Source of the DNA: Nonomuraea roseoviolacea subsp. carminata
GTDB lineage: Bacteria; Actinomycetota; Actinomycetes; Streptosporangiales; Streptosporangiaceae
Length of the DNA: 64,000 bases
Reading direction: 5' to 3'
Assembly: GCF_024172185.1 (NCBI RefSeq)
Contig: NZ_JAMZEC010000001.1
Coordinates: forward strand, 4,422,001-4,486,000
Shown one piece after another: positions 48,791-57,383 of this stretch. How positions within the stretch are numbered: position 1 is the stretch's first letter; the number at the start of each line of letters is the position of its first letter. A model generated the notes under the pieces. That model made no database searches and had not been told where the DNA came from. It saw only the letters and a program-made list of their open reading frames with translations. The position numbers and the translations under genes are program-made.

Positions 48791-49915
48791 CTACCGGTAC
48801 GCCCCGAGGACGCCGTCCTCGGGGCGCCGGCCGTCCTCGTGGCGGTAGACCTCCCGGCCGGCCACGAAGACGCGAAGGGCCCGGCTCATCACGTCCAGCG
48901 GGTCGCCGGACCAGAGCACGACGTCGCCGTCGAGGCCGGGCCGCAGCGCCCCCACCCGGTCGTCGAGGCCCATGATGCGGGCGGGATCGACGGTGATCGA
49001 CGCGAGCGCGTCCTGCCGGGGCAGTCCCTCCTTCATGGCCAGCGTGACCTGGTGGACGAGCAGGTGGACGGGCACGGAGGAGTGGTCGGTGGTGATCGCC
49101 ACCCGCACCCCGGCGGCGGCGAGCAGGGCCGGGCCGCGCATGGTCCGGTTGCGCAATTCGACCTTGGACCGGCCGGCGAGCAGCGGGCCGATGACCACCG
49201 GGATCTCGCGCTCGGCCAGCAGATCCGCCAGCAGGTGCGCCTCGGTGCCGTGGTGGAGGACCAGCCGGTGGCCGAACTCGTCGGCCAGCCGCAGGGCCGT
49301 CGCGATGTCGTCGGCCCGGTGGACGTGCTGGTGCCACAGGAGCTCTCCGTCCAGCACGCGCCGCAGCACCGGGTCGTCCCGGCCGTCGCGCAGGGCGGCG
49401 CGGATGACGGCCGCGGTGCCGAGCCGCGTGGAGGTCGCCCTCCGCTTCGGGTTCTCGCCGAGGGCGCTCTTCACGCCCACCGGGTCACGCAGGACCATCT
49501 CGTCGGCCGTGCGTCCCCAGCACTTGACCGCCACCGCCTGCCCGCCGATCGGGTTGGCCGAGCCGGGCAGGACGACGGCCGTGGTCACCCCGCCCGACAG
49601 GGCGTCGGCGAAACCGGGCTCGGCCGGGTTGACGCCGTCGATCGCGCGCAGGTGGGCGCCGGCGGCCACCCGCGTCTCGTTGAGGTCCTCGCCGGCCGCG
49701 TCCTCGCCTTCCTCGCCCAGGCCAAGGTGGGTGTGGGCCTCCACGAACCCGGGCAGCACCCACAGCCCGCCGGCGTCCACGACCGGCATGCCCTCCGGTA
49801 CGGCGATCCCGCGTCCGACGGCCATGATCCGGCCGGACTCGATGACCACCGTGCCCCCCTCGACGGGCGGGCCGGACATGGGCACGACATACCCGTTGGT
49901 GATGGCGACGTTCAT
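48791..49915 (-). CDS. Amidohydrolase family protein (imidazolonepropionase-like)
   Basis: 374 residues. The metal-binding HxH is HTHLG (about 57-61) after the strand LWVLPGFVEA. Later metal or catalytic residues include the His in VLHHGTEAHL and the Asp in ITTDHSSVPV. The end HEDGRRPEDGVLGAYR follows a typical DVVLWSGDPLD stretch. It resembles putative dipeptidase or imidazolonepropionase-like amidohydrolases. The ATG overlaps the ornithine-cyclodeaminase-like stop (ATGA), so it is the last gene of the phzF-OCD-amidohydrolase operon. A sigma 4 operon terminator overlaps its 3' end. Confidence 0.88.
   Translation of the reverse strand: MNVAITNGYVVPMSGPPVEGGTVVIESGRIMAVGRGIAVPEGMPVVDAGGLWVLPGFVEAHTHLGLGEEGEDAAGEDLNETRVAAGAHLRAIDGVNPAEPGFADALSGGVTTAVVLPGSANPIGGQAVAVKCWGRTADEMVLRDPVGVKSALGENPKRRATSTRLGTAAVIRAALRDGRDDPVLRRVLDGELLWHQHVHRADDIATALRLADEFGHRLVLHHGTEAHLLADLLAEREIPVVIGPLLAGRSKVELRNRTMRGPALLAAAGVRVAITTDHSSVPVHLLVHQVTLAMKEGLPRQDALASITVDPARIMGLDDRVGALRPGLDGDVVLWSGDPLDVMSRALRVFVAGREVYRHEDGRRPEDGVLGAYR
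48801..48825 (+). terminator. Terminator of the sigma 4 operon, inside the amidohydrolase 3' end
   Basis: GCCCCGAGGAC (48801-48811) pairs perfectly with GTCCTCGGGGC (48815-48825) around a GCC loop, 20 nt past the partner stop. It also encodes the last residues of the convergent amidohydrolase, so one sequence serves two roles. Confidence 0.7.
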
Positions 49916-50853
49916 GAGAAGTGCTCCACTGTCAAGGAGGGGTCCAGCAGGCGCAGGGCGGTCTCGGCCGCCACGAGGTCCTGGATGCCCAGGCCGACGA
50001 GCTTGGCGACGGTGATCTGGGAGTCGGAGGTGCGTCCCGGGTGCCGTCCCAGGAGCACCTCGCCGAGTTCGGCGTCGATGCCCGCCCGCGCGGCCCGCAG
50101 GTCCCCCGCCATGGCGGCCGCCGCGGCCCGGCCGTCCACGACCACGAGGTCGGCCCGCTCGAAGCAGGCCGGGTCGAGCTCGCTCTTCGACGGGTCGTCG
50201 GCGCCCACGGCTGTCACGTGCTGTCCCGGCCGCAGCCATCGCCCGTCCAGGACGGGGCTGGTGCTGGCGGTGGCCGTCACGATCACGTCGGCCTCCCGGA
50301 CGGCCTGGGCGGGATCGTCGCGCACCGTCACGTCGGGGAGCGTGGCCGCCAGGGCGTCACGCAGCGCCGACGCGGCCTCCCGGCGCCGGCCCCAGATGAG
50401 CACCCGCTCGACGGGCAGGACCGTGCGGATCGCCAGGGCCTGCGCGTACGCCTGGATCCCGGTGCCGAGGACCGCCAGGCTACGGGAGTCCGGACGGCCC
50501 AGCGCGCGGGCCGCCACGGCTCCGGCGGCGGCAGTGCGCATGTCGGTCAGGTGATGCTCGTCGCGCAGGACCGCGAGGAGCCGTCCGGTCCGCGCGTCGT
50601 GGGCGGCGACGAACCCGTCGGCGTGCGGGTCGGCCGCGGCGAACCAGGTCGCCACCTTGACGGTGAAGACGCTCCGCCCCGGCATCCAGGCCGACTTGAC
50701 GTGGACGTCACCCGAGTCCCCCGCCGGGCGGAAGACGCTGATCGGCGCCTCGCCCCGGCCCCGGCTGAACTCGGCGAGGACCTCCGCCACCGGCTCGACG
50801 AGGTCGGCGAAGCCGACGGCCCGGCGGATCTGCGCGGCCTCGAACACCTTCAC
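49912..50853 (-). CDS. Ornithine cyclodeaminase / mu-crystallin family protein
   Basis: 313 residues. The Rossmann motif LAVLGTGIQAYAQALAI (about 125-141) and RDEHHLTDMRTAAAGAVAAR (about 97-116) identify the OCD/mu-crystallin family, which includes ornithine cyclodeaminase, ketimine reductases and amino acid dehydrogenases. Exact activity is uncertain. The GTG start overlaps the phzF stop, and its own stop overlaps the amidohydrolase ATG. With these neighbours a role in catabolism of a cyclic amino acid or peptide is plausible. Confidence 0.9.
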   Translation of the reverse strand: MKVFEAAQIRRAVGFADLVEPVAEVLAEFSRGRGEAPISVFRPAGDSGDVHVKSAWMPGRSVFTVKVATWFAAADPHADGFVAAHDARTGRLLAVLRDEHHLTDMRTAAAGAVAARALGRPDSRSLAVLGTGIQAYAQALAIRTVLPVERVLIWGRRREAASALRDALAATLPDVTVRDDPAQAVREADVIVTATASTSPVLDGRWLRPGQHVTAVGADDPSKSELDPACFERADLVVVDGRAAAAAMAGDLRAARAGIDAELGEVLLGRHPGRTSDSQITVAKLVGLGIQDLVAAETALRLLDPSLTVEHFS

Positions 50854-51662
50854 GGCGCCACCCGCAGTGTGCCCGTGCCGACCATGGCCACGTTGCCGCC
50901 GACGGTGACGCGATCGGCGCGCGGCGTCACGAGGATCCTGCTCGGCCGGCCCACGAACCGCCCCTGAGCCAGGGCGAACTCCTCACCGTCCGTCACCCGG
51001 CCGTGCGCCAGCAGGTAGGCGCCCACGCAGCCGGCGGCGCTCCCGGTGGCCACGTCCTCCATGACGCCGTCGTTGTTCCAGTGCCTGCCCTCCAGCGCTT
51101 CGACGTCCAGCACGTACGCGAACCGGGCGCCGAAGGCGGCCAGGAAGTCCCCGAAATCCGGCCGCGCGATCCGGGCCCTGCCCAGGGCGTCCGGCCGGAC
51201 CGGCACGATGAGGTACGGCAGGCCCGTCGAGACCACCTGAAGGGGCAGCTCGGCCACCAGGTCGCCCGCGTCCAGGCCCAGACTCTCGGCGACCCCCGAG
51301 GCGGGTACCTCCGGGTTCACCACCTCGGCGCCCCCTTGGTCCATGGCCGCGATCGAGCCCTCGGTGCGCACCCGTACGGTCCCGGCCGGCAGCTCCAGGG
51401 TCCAGTCGGCCGCGCCGTGCAGCTCGTGCAGGACGGCCGCGGCTCCCAGCACGGGGTGCCCGGCGAACGGCAGTTCCTCCAGCAGGTCGAACACCCGGGC
51501 GCGCGCACCGTTCCAGACGAAGATCGCTTCGAAGTGCCGCAGCTCCTGGGTGACGGCGAGCATCTGCTCAGGCGTCAGCGGCGGCGGGTCCAGGAAGACG
51601 GCCAGGCTGTTGCCGGTGTAGGGCCGATCGGCGAAAACGTCAACGTGGTAGAAATCGAGCAC
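50850..51662 (-). CDS. PhzF family isomerase/epimerase
   Basis: 270 residues. The PhzF signatures are DVFADRPYTGNSLAVFLD at the N-terminus, the catalytic Glu in RHFEAIFVW (about 45), the LPFAGHPVLGAAAVL strand and EDVATGSAAGCVGAYLL near the C-terminus. The family covers isomerases such as the phenazine enzyme PhzF and proline/hydroxyproline epimerase-like relatives; no other phenazine genes are present, so phenazine synthesis is not indicated. It is the first gene of a three-gene operon, divergent from a LysR regulator. Confidence 0.9.
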   Translation of the reverse strand: MLDFYHVDVFADRPYTGNSLAVFLDPPPLTPEQMLAVTQELRHFEAIFVWNGARARVFDLLEELPFAGHPVLGAAAVLHELHGAADWTLELPAGTVRVRTEGSIAAMDQGGAEVVNPEVPASGVAESLGLDAGDLVAELPLQVVSTGLPYLIVPVRPDALGRARIARPDFGDFLAAFGARFAYVLDVEALEGRHWNNDGVMEDVATGSAAGCVGAYLLAHGRVTDGEEFALAQGRFVGRPSRILVTPRADRVTVGGNVAMVGTGTLRVAP

Positions 51663-51719
51663 AGAGGCAGCCTAGGAACGCCTTCCGGCATAGAGAACAG
51701 CAATATTCCGATGTCCTCC

Positions 51720-51734
51720 ATAATGAGGCTTTAT
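51720..51734. promoter_or_regulatory. LysR-box (ATAA-N7-TTAT) at the lysR start codon
   Basis: ATAA (51720-51723), 7 nt, TTAT (51731-51734) is a perfect 4-bp interrupted palindrome with the T-N11-A pattern of LysR sites. It overlaps the ATG of the LysR gene and is 58 nt from the divergent phzF start. Confidence 0.6.
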
Positions 51735-52584
51735 GGGGGATGAGTTTCAGACTGCCGATCTGCGCTGCTTCACGTCCACGGTCCGGGCCGGCAGCATCAC
51801 CCGCGCCGCCGCGGCTCTCGGGCTCAGCCAGCCCGCCGTCAGCCAGCGCATCCAGCGCCTGGAACGCGCGGCCGGTGAGCGGCTGCTGATCCGCGATCCC
51901 ACGGGAGTCAGGCCCACCCCGGCCGGCGAGACCCTCCTCGCGTACGCGGAACGCATGCTCACCCTGCACGACGAGGCCCGGTCGGCCCTCGGCGGCCAAG
52001 GGGAGCCCGCCACGGGCCGCCGGACGATCGGCCTGCTGGAGGACCTGGCCGTCACCACCCTGCCCGCCACGCTCGCGGACTACGCCGCCCTGCACCCCCG
52101 GATCGAGCTGGAGGTGGTCGTCACCTCGGCGGCCAGGCTGCGCCGCATGGCCGAGCAGGGACGGCTCGACCTCGTCTTCGGAGATCCCTCGGTGATGCCC
52201 TCGGTGCGCTGGCGGCGCCGGACACCGCTGTGCTGGGCCGCCGCCCCCGGCCTCGACCTGGCGGCCGACCCGCTGCCGCTCGTGCTGTTCTCGCCGCCGT
52301 GCTCATGGCGGCAGCCGGTGCTGGACGCCCTCAGCCGCCACGGCAGGGAGTGGCGCGTCGCCTTCCAGAGCACCAGCCTCCCCGCCGTACAGGCCGCGAT
52401 CTCCGCCGGGCTCGGCCTGGGCGCGTTGCTGCCGGACAACCTCCCGGTGACGGCCGGACGCGTCACCGGGCACCTGCCGCCCGCGCCCGCGGTGGACATC
52501 GTCATCGCGCGGCGCCCCGGAACCGACGGCGACAGCGCGCTGAACACCCTCGAACGCCTCCTCCAACGCGCCGCCGGGGTGTAG
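51733..52584 (+). CDS. LysR family transcriptional regulator (divergent from phzF operon)
   Basis: 283 residues. The N-terminal HTH is ITRAAAALGLSQPAVSQRIQRLERAAG (split at about 22-48). The effector domain runs from about 95 to the end and is somewhat short. It is divergent from the phzF-OCD-amidohydrolase operon across 70 nt, the usual position for a LysR activator of that operon. CATAAT lies eight nt upstream of the ATG, so the mRNA may be leaderless. The effector is probably an operon substrate or intermediate. Confidence 0.9.
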   Translation: MGDEFQTADLRCFTSTVRAGSITRAAAALGLSQPAVSQRIQRLERAAGERLLIRDPTGVRPTPAGETLLAYAERMLTLHDEARSALGGQGEPATGRRTIGLLEDLAVTTLPATLADYAALHPRIELEVVVTSAARLRRMAEQGRLDLVFGDPSVMPSVRWRRRTPLCWAAAPGLDLAADPLPLVLFSPPCSWRQPVLDALSRHGREWRVAFQSTSLPAVQAAISAGLGLGALLPDNLPVTAGRVTGHLPPAPAVDIVIARRPGTDGDSALNTLERLLQRAAGV

Positions 52585-52598
52585 CGCACGACGCGCGC

Positions 52599-53693
52599 TC
52601 AGTGCTCCTGGTGGTTGCGCTCGGTGGCCGGGGCGCGCTCGGCGTCGAGGCCCGGGAACGGGGCCGGCTCCGGGGCGGCCTGCGTGAGCTGGCGCGGGCC
52701 GTTGGGGCTCTCGGCCTCCTGCGCGTCGGCCACGGCCTCGGCCGCCGCCTCCGCGGCCTTGGCCACCTCCTCGTCCATCTCCGCGCTCGGCGGCAGCTCG
52801 TCGCGGGTGGCCGCCGACTTGGGCAGGGCCTCGGTGAACGCCTTGGACACGCCCTGGAGCGCCGAGGTCACCTCGCTCGGGATGACCCAGAACGTGTTGC
52901 CGGAACCCTGGGCGAGCTGCGGCAGCACCTGGAGGTACTGGTAGGCCAGCAGCTTCGGGTCGGGGTCGTTGCGATGGACGGCCTGGAAGACCTGGTCGAT
53001 GGCCCGCGACTGGCCCTCGGCCTCCAGGATGGCGGCCGTCCGCTGGCCCTCGGCGCGCAGGATGCGGCTCTGCTTGTCGCCCTCGGCGGTCAGGATCTGC
53101 GACTGCCGCTGGCCCTCGGCGTTGAGGATGGCGGCCCGCTTGTCGCGCTCGGCCCGCATCTGCTTCTCCATCGCGTCCTTGATGGTCTTGGGCGGGTCGA
53201 TCGCCTTGATCTCGACGCGGTTGACGCGGATGCCCCACTTGCCGGTGGCCTCGTCGAGGACGCCGCGCAGCTGGCTGTTGATCGTGTCGCGGGAGGTCAG
53301 CGTCTTCTCCAGGTCCATGGAGCCGACCACGTTGCGCAGCGTGGTGACCGTGAGCTGCTCGACCGCCTGGATGTAGTTGGCGATCTCGTAGGCGGCCGCC
53401 CGTGGGTCGGTGACCTGGAAGTAGAGCACGGTGTCGATCTCGACGACCAGGTTGTCCTCCGTGATGACCGGCTGCGGGCGGAACGACACCACCTGTTCGC
53501 GCAGGTCGATCATCGGGTAGACGCGGTCGACGTACGGGATGACGAAGTTCAGGCCGGGCTTGAGCGTGCGGTGGTAGCGGCCGAGCCGCTCCACGTTGCG
53601 CGCCCGCGCCTGCGGGATGATGCGCACGGCCTTGAGCACGGTGAAAACCGCGAACAGAATGACGAGAAGCCCTGCCAGCAACAGCGGATCCAT
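52599..53693 (-). CDS. SPFH/band 7 (stomatin/prohibitin-like) membrane protein
   Basis: 364 residues. An N-terminal membrane helix (LLLAGLLVILFAVFTVLKAV, about 3-23) precedes the SPFH domain (ERLGRYHRTLKPGLNFVIPY to about 190). A coiled-coil stretch follows (DAMEKQMRAERDKRAAILNA to EAEGQ), with the repeated (I/L)xAEG pattern typical of stomatins. The C-terminal 90 residues are Ala/Glu/Pro-rich. Stomatins organise membrane microdomains, often with an NfeD partner, which here precedes it by two nt. Function in actinobacteria is unproven. Confidence 0.92.
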   Translation of the reverse strand: MDPLLLAGLLVILFAVFTVLKAVRIIPQARARNVERLGRYHRTLKPGLNFVIPYVDRVYPMIDLREQVVSFRPQPVITEDNLVVEIDTVLYFQVTDPRAAAYEIANYIQAVEQLTVTTLRNVVGSMDLEKTLTSRDTINSQLRGVLDEATGKWGIRVNRVEIKAIDPPKTIKDAMEKQMRAERDKRAAILNAEGQRQSQILTAEGDKQSRILRAEGQRTAAILEAEGQSRAIDQVFQAVHRNDPDPKLLAYQYLQVLPQLAQGSGNTFWVIPSEVTSALQGVSKAFTEALPKSAATRDELPPSAEMDEEVAKAAEAAAEAVADAQEAESPNGPRQLTQAAPEPAPFPGLDAERAPATERNHQEH

Positions 53694-53695
53694 GC

Positions 53696-54127
53696 TCACT
53701 CCCTGGGATATACGAGGGCGGTGGCCCCTTCGATCTCGATGATGTCGACGGACGCCCCTTCGGGGATCACCAGGGTCTCGTCGTAGGCGCGTGCCGACCA
53801 TTCCTCCCCGCCGACGCGGATCCTGCCGTCACGCCCGGTCACCTGGGTGATCACGTAGGCGGGCTTGCCGACGAGCGCCTCCACGCCGAACCGCTGCAAC
53901 GGCGGCTGGCGGATGTGGCGCATGGCCACCGGGCGGACGACGAACAGCCCCGCGGTCGAGGACAGGGCGAAGACGAGCAACTGCAGAGGCACCGGCAGGC
54001 CGACCGCGGCTCCGGCCGCCGTCAGCAGCGCCGCCACGCCCAGCAACCCGAGCGCCGCGGTGAGGGTGAAGATCTCGGCGACGCCGAGGACCACCGCGAG
54101 GATCACCCAGACGATCCATTCGTCCAT
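53696..54127 (-). CDS. NfeD-like membrane protein
   Basis: 143 residues. Three membrane helices lie within the first 80 residues (WIVWVILAVVLGVAEIFTL, LGLLGVAALLTAAGAAVGL, LQLLVFALSSTAGLFVV). A C-terminal OB-fold NfeD domain follows (ALVGKPAYVITQVTGRDGRI, GGEEWSARAYDE). It is the short NfeD1b type without a protease domain. NfeD partners with the SPFH protein encoded two nt downstream. The ATG at 54127 has GGAGG upstream; longer reading frames lack this. Confidence 0.92.
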   Translation of the reverse strand: MDEWIVWVILAVVLGVAEIFTLTAALGLLGVAALLTAAGAAVGLPVPLQLLVFALSSTAGLFVVRPVAMRHIRQPPLQRFGVEALVGKPAYVITQVTGRDGRIRVGGEEWSARAYDETLVIPEGASVDIIEIEGATALVYPRE

Positions 54128-54200
54128 GCTCCGGCCCTCCTGTAAGGACAACGGGCCAGGGGCCGCCACCGGTTCCCCTTTTTCCTACGGTATCGCCGTT

Positions 54201-55382
54201 TCAGCGTTGCGGCAGAGGCGTCGGGGCGGGGCTGTTGAGGGCGCTGCCCAGCAGCCATTCCTCCCAGGGCAACTGCCAGAATCCCCAGCCGTTGTCCCAC
54301 TCCAGTTCGCGGTCGGTGCCGGTGATCGTCACCGGGTCGCCGCGCCGGGAGGCGGCGAAGAACCAGGCCGCCTGGTCGGGGCGGGCGTTGATGCAGCCGT
54401 GGCTGACGTTGGCCCGGCCCTGTGCCCACACGTTGTCGAGGGCGTGGACGTACTCGCCGCTGTCGGAGATGCGGACGGCGTGGTCGATGAGCTTGTCGTA
54501 GTAGCCGGGCTCGCCCTTCTCGCGGCCGGGGGAGACCATGCGCACGGGGTCGCCCTTGTCCATGGTGAGGTGGACGCCGCTGGTCGTGGTGTACTCGCGG
54601 GTGGTGCCCATGCCGGCGCTGATCGCCATGCGCTGCACGACCGCGCCGTCGCGGGTGACGGTCATCTGGTGGGTGCGCGCGTCGACCACGCTGGACTGCG
54701 CGCGGCCCACGGTGAACGCGAAGGTGCGGTCGGCCGTGCCGTACACGCCGGGCGCGGCCCGGACCCCGGACAGGTGGGCGGTGACCGTGACCCGCTGCCG
54801 GGGCGCCCAGTAGGAGCGGGTGCGGTAGACCACCCGCGTGTCGCTCACCCACCGCCAGGCCCCCTCGACCGGCACCTCGGAGGTCACCTGGAGGGCCCGC
54901 TCGACGGCGGCGCGGTCGCGGACCGCGGTGTCGAAGTCGAGGATGACCGGCATGCCGACGCCCACGGTCTCGCCGGGCAGCGGCACGGCCGAGGCCACGC
55001 CGAACGCGTGCTCGGGCACGCGGGTGCGGAAGCGGCCCCGCGCGACGGCCGGCGGGCCGCCCGGCCCGGCCGCCCGGGCCGTCACGGTGTACTCGGCGCC
55101 GGGCTTGAGCGCCCAGTCGGAGCGCCAGACGGTGCCGGACGCGTCGAGCCGCCCCGGCACCGGCACCCCGGCGGCGTGCGCGCGCACCTCGCCCAGCCGG
55201 CCGCCGCGCGCCCGGACGACGAGGCCGCGGTCGGTGCGGGCCCGCCTGGTGTCGAAGGCCGGCTTCACGCGTACGGCCGGCGCCGTGGGCGCCGGGGTGC
55301 CGGAGGTCCCCGAGCCGCACCCTGCGGTGAGCGGGGCGGTGAGGCAGAGGATGACCAGAGGGATGACCGCGGCGCGCCGCAT
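54201..55382 (-). CDS. L,D-transpeptidase lipoprotein (LdtMt2-like)
   Basis: 393 residues. A lipoprotein signal ends in TAGCG. Two Ig-like domains (about 40-230) precede the YkuD catalytic domain, which has the signature VSHGCINARPDQAAWFF with the nucleophilic Cys about 330. This is the mycobacterial LdtMt2/Streptomyces architecture. The enzyme makes 3-3 (mDap-mDap) crosslinks in peptidoglycan, outside the membrane. AGGAG precedes the ATG. It is monocistronic. Carbapenem sensitivity is a family trait, not shown here. Confidence 0.93.
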   Translation of the reverse strand: MRRAAVIPLVILCLTAPLTAGCGSGTSGTPAPTAPAVRVKPAFDTRRARTDRGLVVRARGGRLGEVRAHAAGVPVPGRLDASGTVWRSDWALKPGAEYTVTARAAGPGGPPAVARGRFRTRVPEHAFGVASAVPLPGETVGVGMPVILDFDTAVRDRAAVERALQVTSEVPVEGAWRWVSDTRVVYRTRSYWAPRQRVTVTAHLSGVRAAPGVYGTADRTFAFTVGRAQSSVVDARTHQMTVTRDGAVVQRMAISAGMGTTREYTTTSGVHLTMDKGDPVRMVSPGREKGEPGYYDKLIDHAVRISDSGEYVHALDNVWAQGRANVSHGCINARPDQAAWFFAASRRGDPVTITGTDRELEWDNGWGFWQLPWEEWLLGSALNSPAPTPLPQR

Positions 55383-55452
55383 CTGACTCCTGCTTTCCGG
55401 GAAGGGTCGTCCCAGGTTAGCGGGGAGTCATGGAGAGAGCACGCGGAGTGAC

Positions 55453-56556
55453 CTAACGGATGGTTCCCGAAACTTCGCCCAAAGTGATGCTCCCGGCCGT
55501 GGCGCGCAGGAGCACCGTGTCACCGTCCTCCAGGAATGTCCGGGTCTGGCCGTCGGCCAGTTTGATCGGATCATTCCCGTTCCAGGTGAGCTCGATGAGG
55601 GAGCCGCGCTCCTCGCGCCGCGGCCCGGAGATGGTGCCGCTGGCGAACAGGTCGCCGACGCGCAGCGACGCGCCGTTGGAGGTCATGTGGGCGAGCATCT
55701 GGTCCGGCGTCCAGTACATCGACGCGTACGGCGGGCGGGACACGACCTCCCCGTTGATCGCCACCTCGACGACGATGTCGAGCCCCCAGTCGGCCCGCCG
55801 CCGCAGGTGCTCCAGCGGCTCCGGGTCCTGCGGCGGCCCCGGGATCCTGGGCAGCGCGTCCAGCGGGGTGATCCACGGCGAGATCGACGTGGCGAACGAC
55901 TTGCCGAGGAACGGCCCGAGCGGCACGTACTCCCACGCCTGGATGTCGCGCGCGCTCCAGTCGTTGAGCAGCGTCACCCCGAAGACGTGGTCCTCGAACG
56001 CGCCGGCCGGCGCGCCCATCTCGGACGGCGTGCCGACCACGAACCCGAGCTCCGCCTCGATGTCGAGCTTGGCGCACGGACCGAACACCCCTGCCTTGAG
56101 CTGCCCGTGCGGCCGGGTGATCGGGGTGCCCGAGACGACGACGGTGCCGGAGCGGCCGTGGTAGCCGACCGGCAGGTGCCGCCAGTTGGGCAGCAGCGGC
56201 TCTGCGTCGGGCCGGAAGATCCGCCCGATGTTGGAGGCGTGGTCGAGCGAGCAGTAGAAGTCGACGTAGTCGGCCACCTCGACCGGCATGTGCAGCCGGA
56301 CCTGTTCCAGCGGGATCAGGTGGGCCTCGGTGACGGCCATGTCGTTGGTCAGCTTCTCCCGCAGCAGCGCCCGCGTGGCCTGCCAGGCGCCCCGGCCCCG
56401 GGCCATGAACGGGTTGAGCGAGGGCGCCGCGAACACCTCGTCGTGCAGCGCGGCGGCCAGGTCGAGCACCCGGTCGCCGTAGCGCACCCCCACCCGCGGC
56501 GCCTGGCCCGGCCGGGAGAACACCCCGTAGGGCAGGTGGTCCACTCCCCAGCTCAC
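55453..56556 (-). CDS. fahA: Fumarylacetoacetase
   Basis: 367 residues. The FAH fold is recognised from VADYVDFYCSLDHASNIGRIF, LPVGYHGRSGTVVVSG and KLDIEAELGFVVG, which hold the metal and active-site residues, and from TLLNDWSARDIQAWEY. The length is a little shorter than the approximately 400-residue norm, mainly at the N-terminus. The GTG at 56556 has a perfect GGAGG. It hydrolyses fumarylacetoacetate to fumarate and acetoacetate, the last step of tyrosine/homogentisate degradation. It is the last gene of the IclR-hmgA-unknown-fahA series. Confidence 0.93.
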   Translation of the reverse strand: MSWGVDHLPYGVFSRPGQAPRVGVRYGDRVLDLAAALHDEVFAAPSLNPFMARGRGAWQATRALLREKLTNDMAVTEAHLIPLEQVRLHMPVEVADYVDFYCSLDHASNIGRIFRPDAEPLLPNWRHLPVGYHGRSGTVVVSGTPITRPHGQLKAGVFGPCAKLDIEAELGFVVGTPSEMGAPAGAFEDHVFGVTLLNDWSARDIQAWEYVPLGPFLGKSFATSISPWITPLDALPRIPGPPQDPEPLEHLRRRADWGLDIVVEVAINGEVVSRPPYASMYWTPDQMLAHMTSNGASLRVGDLFASGTISGPRREERGSLIELTWNGNDPIKLADGQTRTFLEDGDTVLLRATAGSITLGEVSGTIR

Positions 56557-56606
56557 ACGTCCTCCTTCGTCGACATCGGGACTCACCCTGCCCACCGGCC
56601 GGCGGG

Positions 56607-57383
56607 TCACTCGGGGATCAGGCCGAGCTCGCGCAGGTCGGCCAGCGGCGCGGCGGTGTTGCACGAGCCGTAGCTCACCAGCAGCTCGCGGGCGCGCTTG
56701 GCGGTCTCGGGCGGCACCGTCCGGGCCAGCGCCACCAGCCGGGCGGCGTCGGTGGTGCGCAGCACCTGCGCGGGGTCGCGCCGCTCGACGGCCTCGCAGA
56801 CGGCCAGCACCAGGTTGAGGAACCCGTGCCGGTCGGTGCCGAGCGCGGGGTCGAAGTGGCGTACGGCGTGGTGCAGCCCGGCCGTGGCCTTGAACGGGAT
56901 GTCCTGCTCGGCGCACGAGCGGATGAACGCGGCGAGGTGCTCGACCGGCGGGAACGCCTCGGCGCTCGCGCCGCCGCAGCGCACCTTGAGCCCGACCCCC
57001 TCCGGGACGTCGCCGCTGAAGCGATGCGGCGGCACCTCCACGAACAGCCGCACGCCCTGCGGCAGCCGGCCGGTCAGCCGCTGGGCGAACGCGGCCACGG
57101 ACGTCTCGGGCGGCAGGACCGCCTCCACGATGTCCACCGGCAGGTCGTCGAACGGCGGCGGCTCGGGCGTGTGCAGGATCAGGCCGATGCGCCGGGGCGT
57201 GAAGTCCTCGCGGTGCAGCGCGTCGATCCGGTCGGCCGGGCACAGGAAGCGATGGGTCAGCACCGTCCCGCCGTGCTCCTGGTCGCGGCGGTGGCGGGCC
57301 AGCGCCTCGGACATGTGCAGCGACGTCGGCGGGAACAGCCCCGCGTCGTCCACCAGGGCGGTGAACAGGACGGCGGTGCTCAT
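56607..57383 (-). CDS. Unrecognised protein inside the homogentisate operon
   Basis: 258 residues. I do not recognise a named family. Visible features are LVDDAGLFPPTSLHM near the start, VEVPPHRFSGD, GLKVRCGGASAEAFPP, FKATAGLHHAVRHF (about 185-198) and YGSCNTAAP near the end. Alternating strands and helices suggest a TIM-barrel-like fold. There is no signal peptide. It overlaps hmgA by four nt (ATGA) and precedes fahA by 50 nt, so it belongs to the operon. By position it could act between homogentisate dioxygenase and fumarylacetoacetase, that is, as a glutathione-independent maleylacetoacetate isomerase; this is inference only. Confidence 0.7.
   Translation of the reverse strand: MSTAVLFTALVDDAGLFPPTSLHMSEALARHRRDQEHGGTVLTHRFLCPADRIDALHREDFTPRRIGLILHTPEPPPFDDLPVDIVEAVLPPETSVAAFAQRLTGRLPQGVRLFVEVPPHRFSGDVPEGVGLKVRCGGASAEAFPPVEHLAAFIRSCAEQDIPFKATAGLHHAVRHFDPALGTDRHGFLNLVLAVCEAVERRDPAQVLRTTDAARLVALARTVPPETAKRARELLVSYGSCNTAAPLADLRELGLIPE

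Noticed and set aside
50850..51662. A phenazine biosynthesis locus
   Set aside because: Only a PhzF-family protein is present; no other phz genes, and the family has many other roles.
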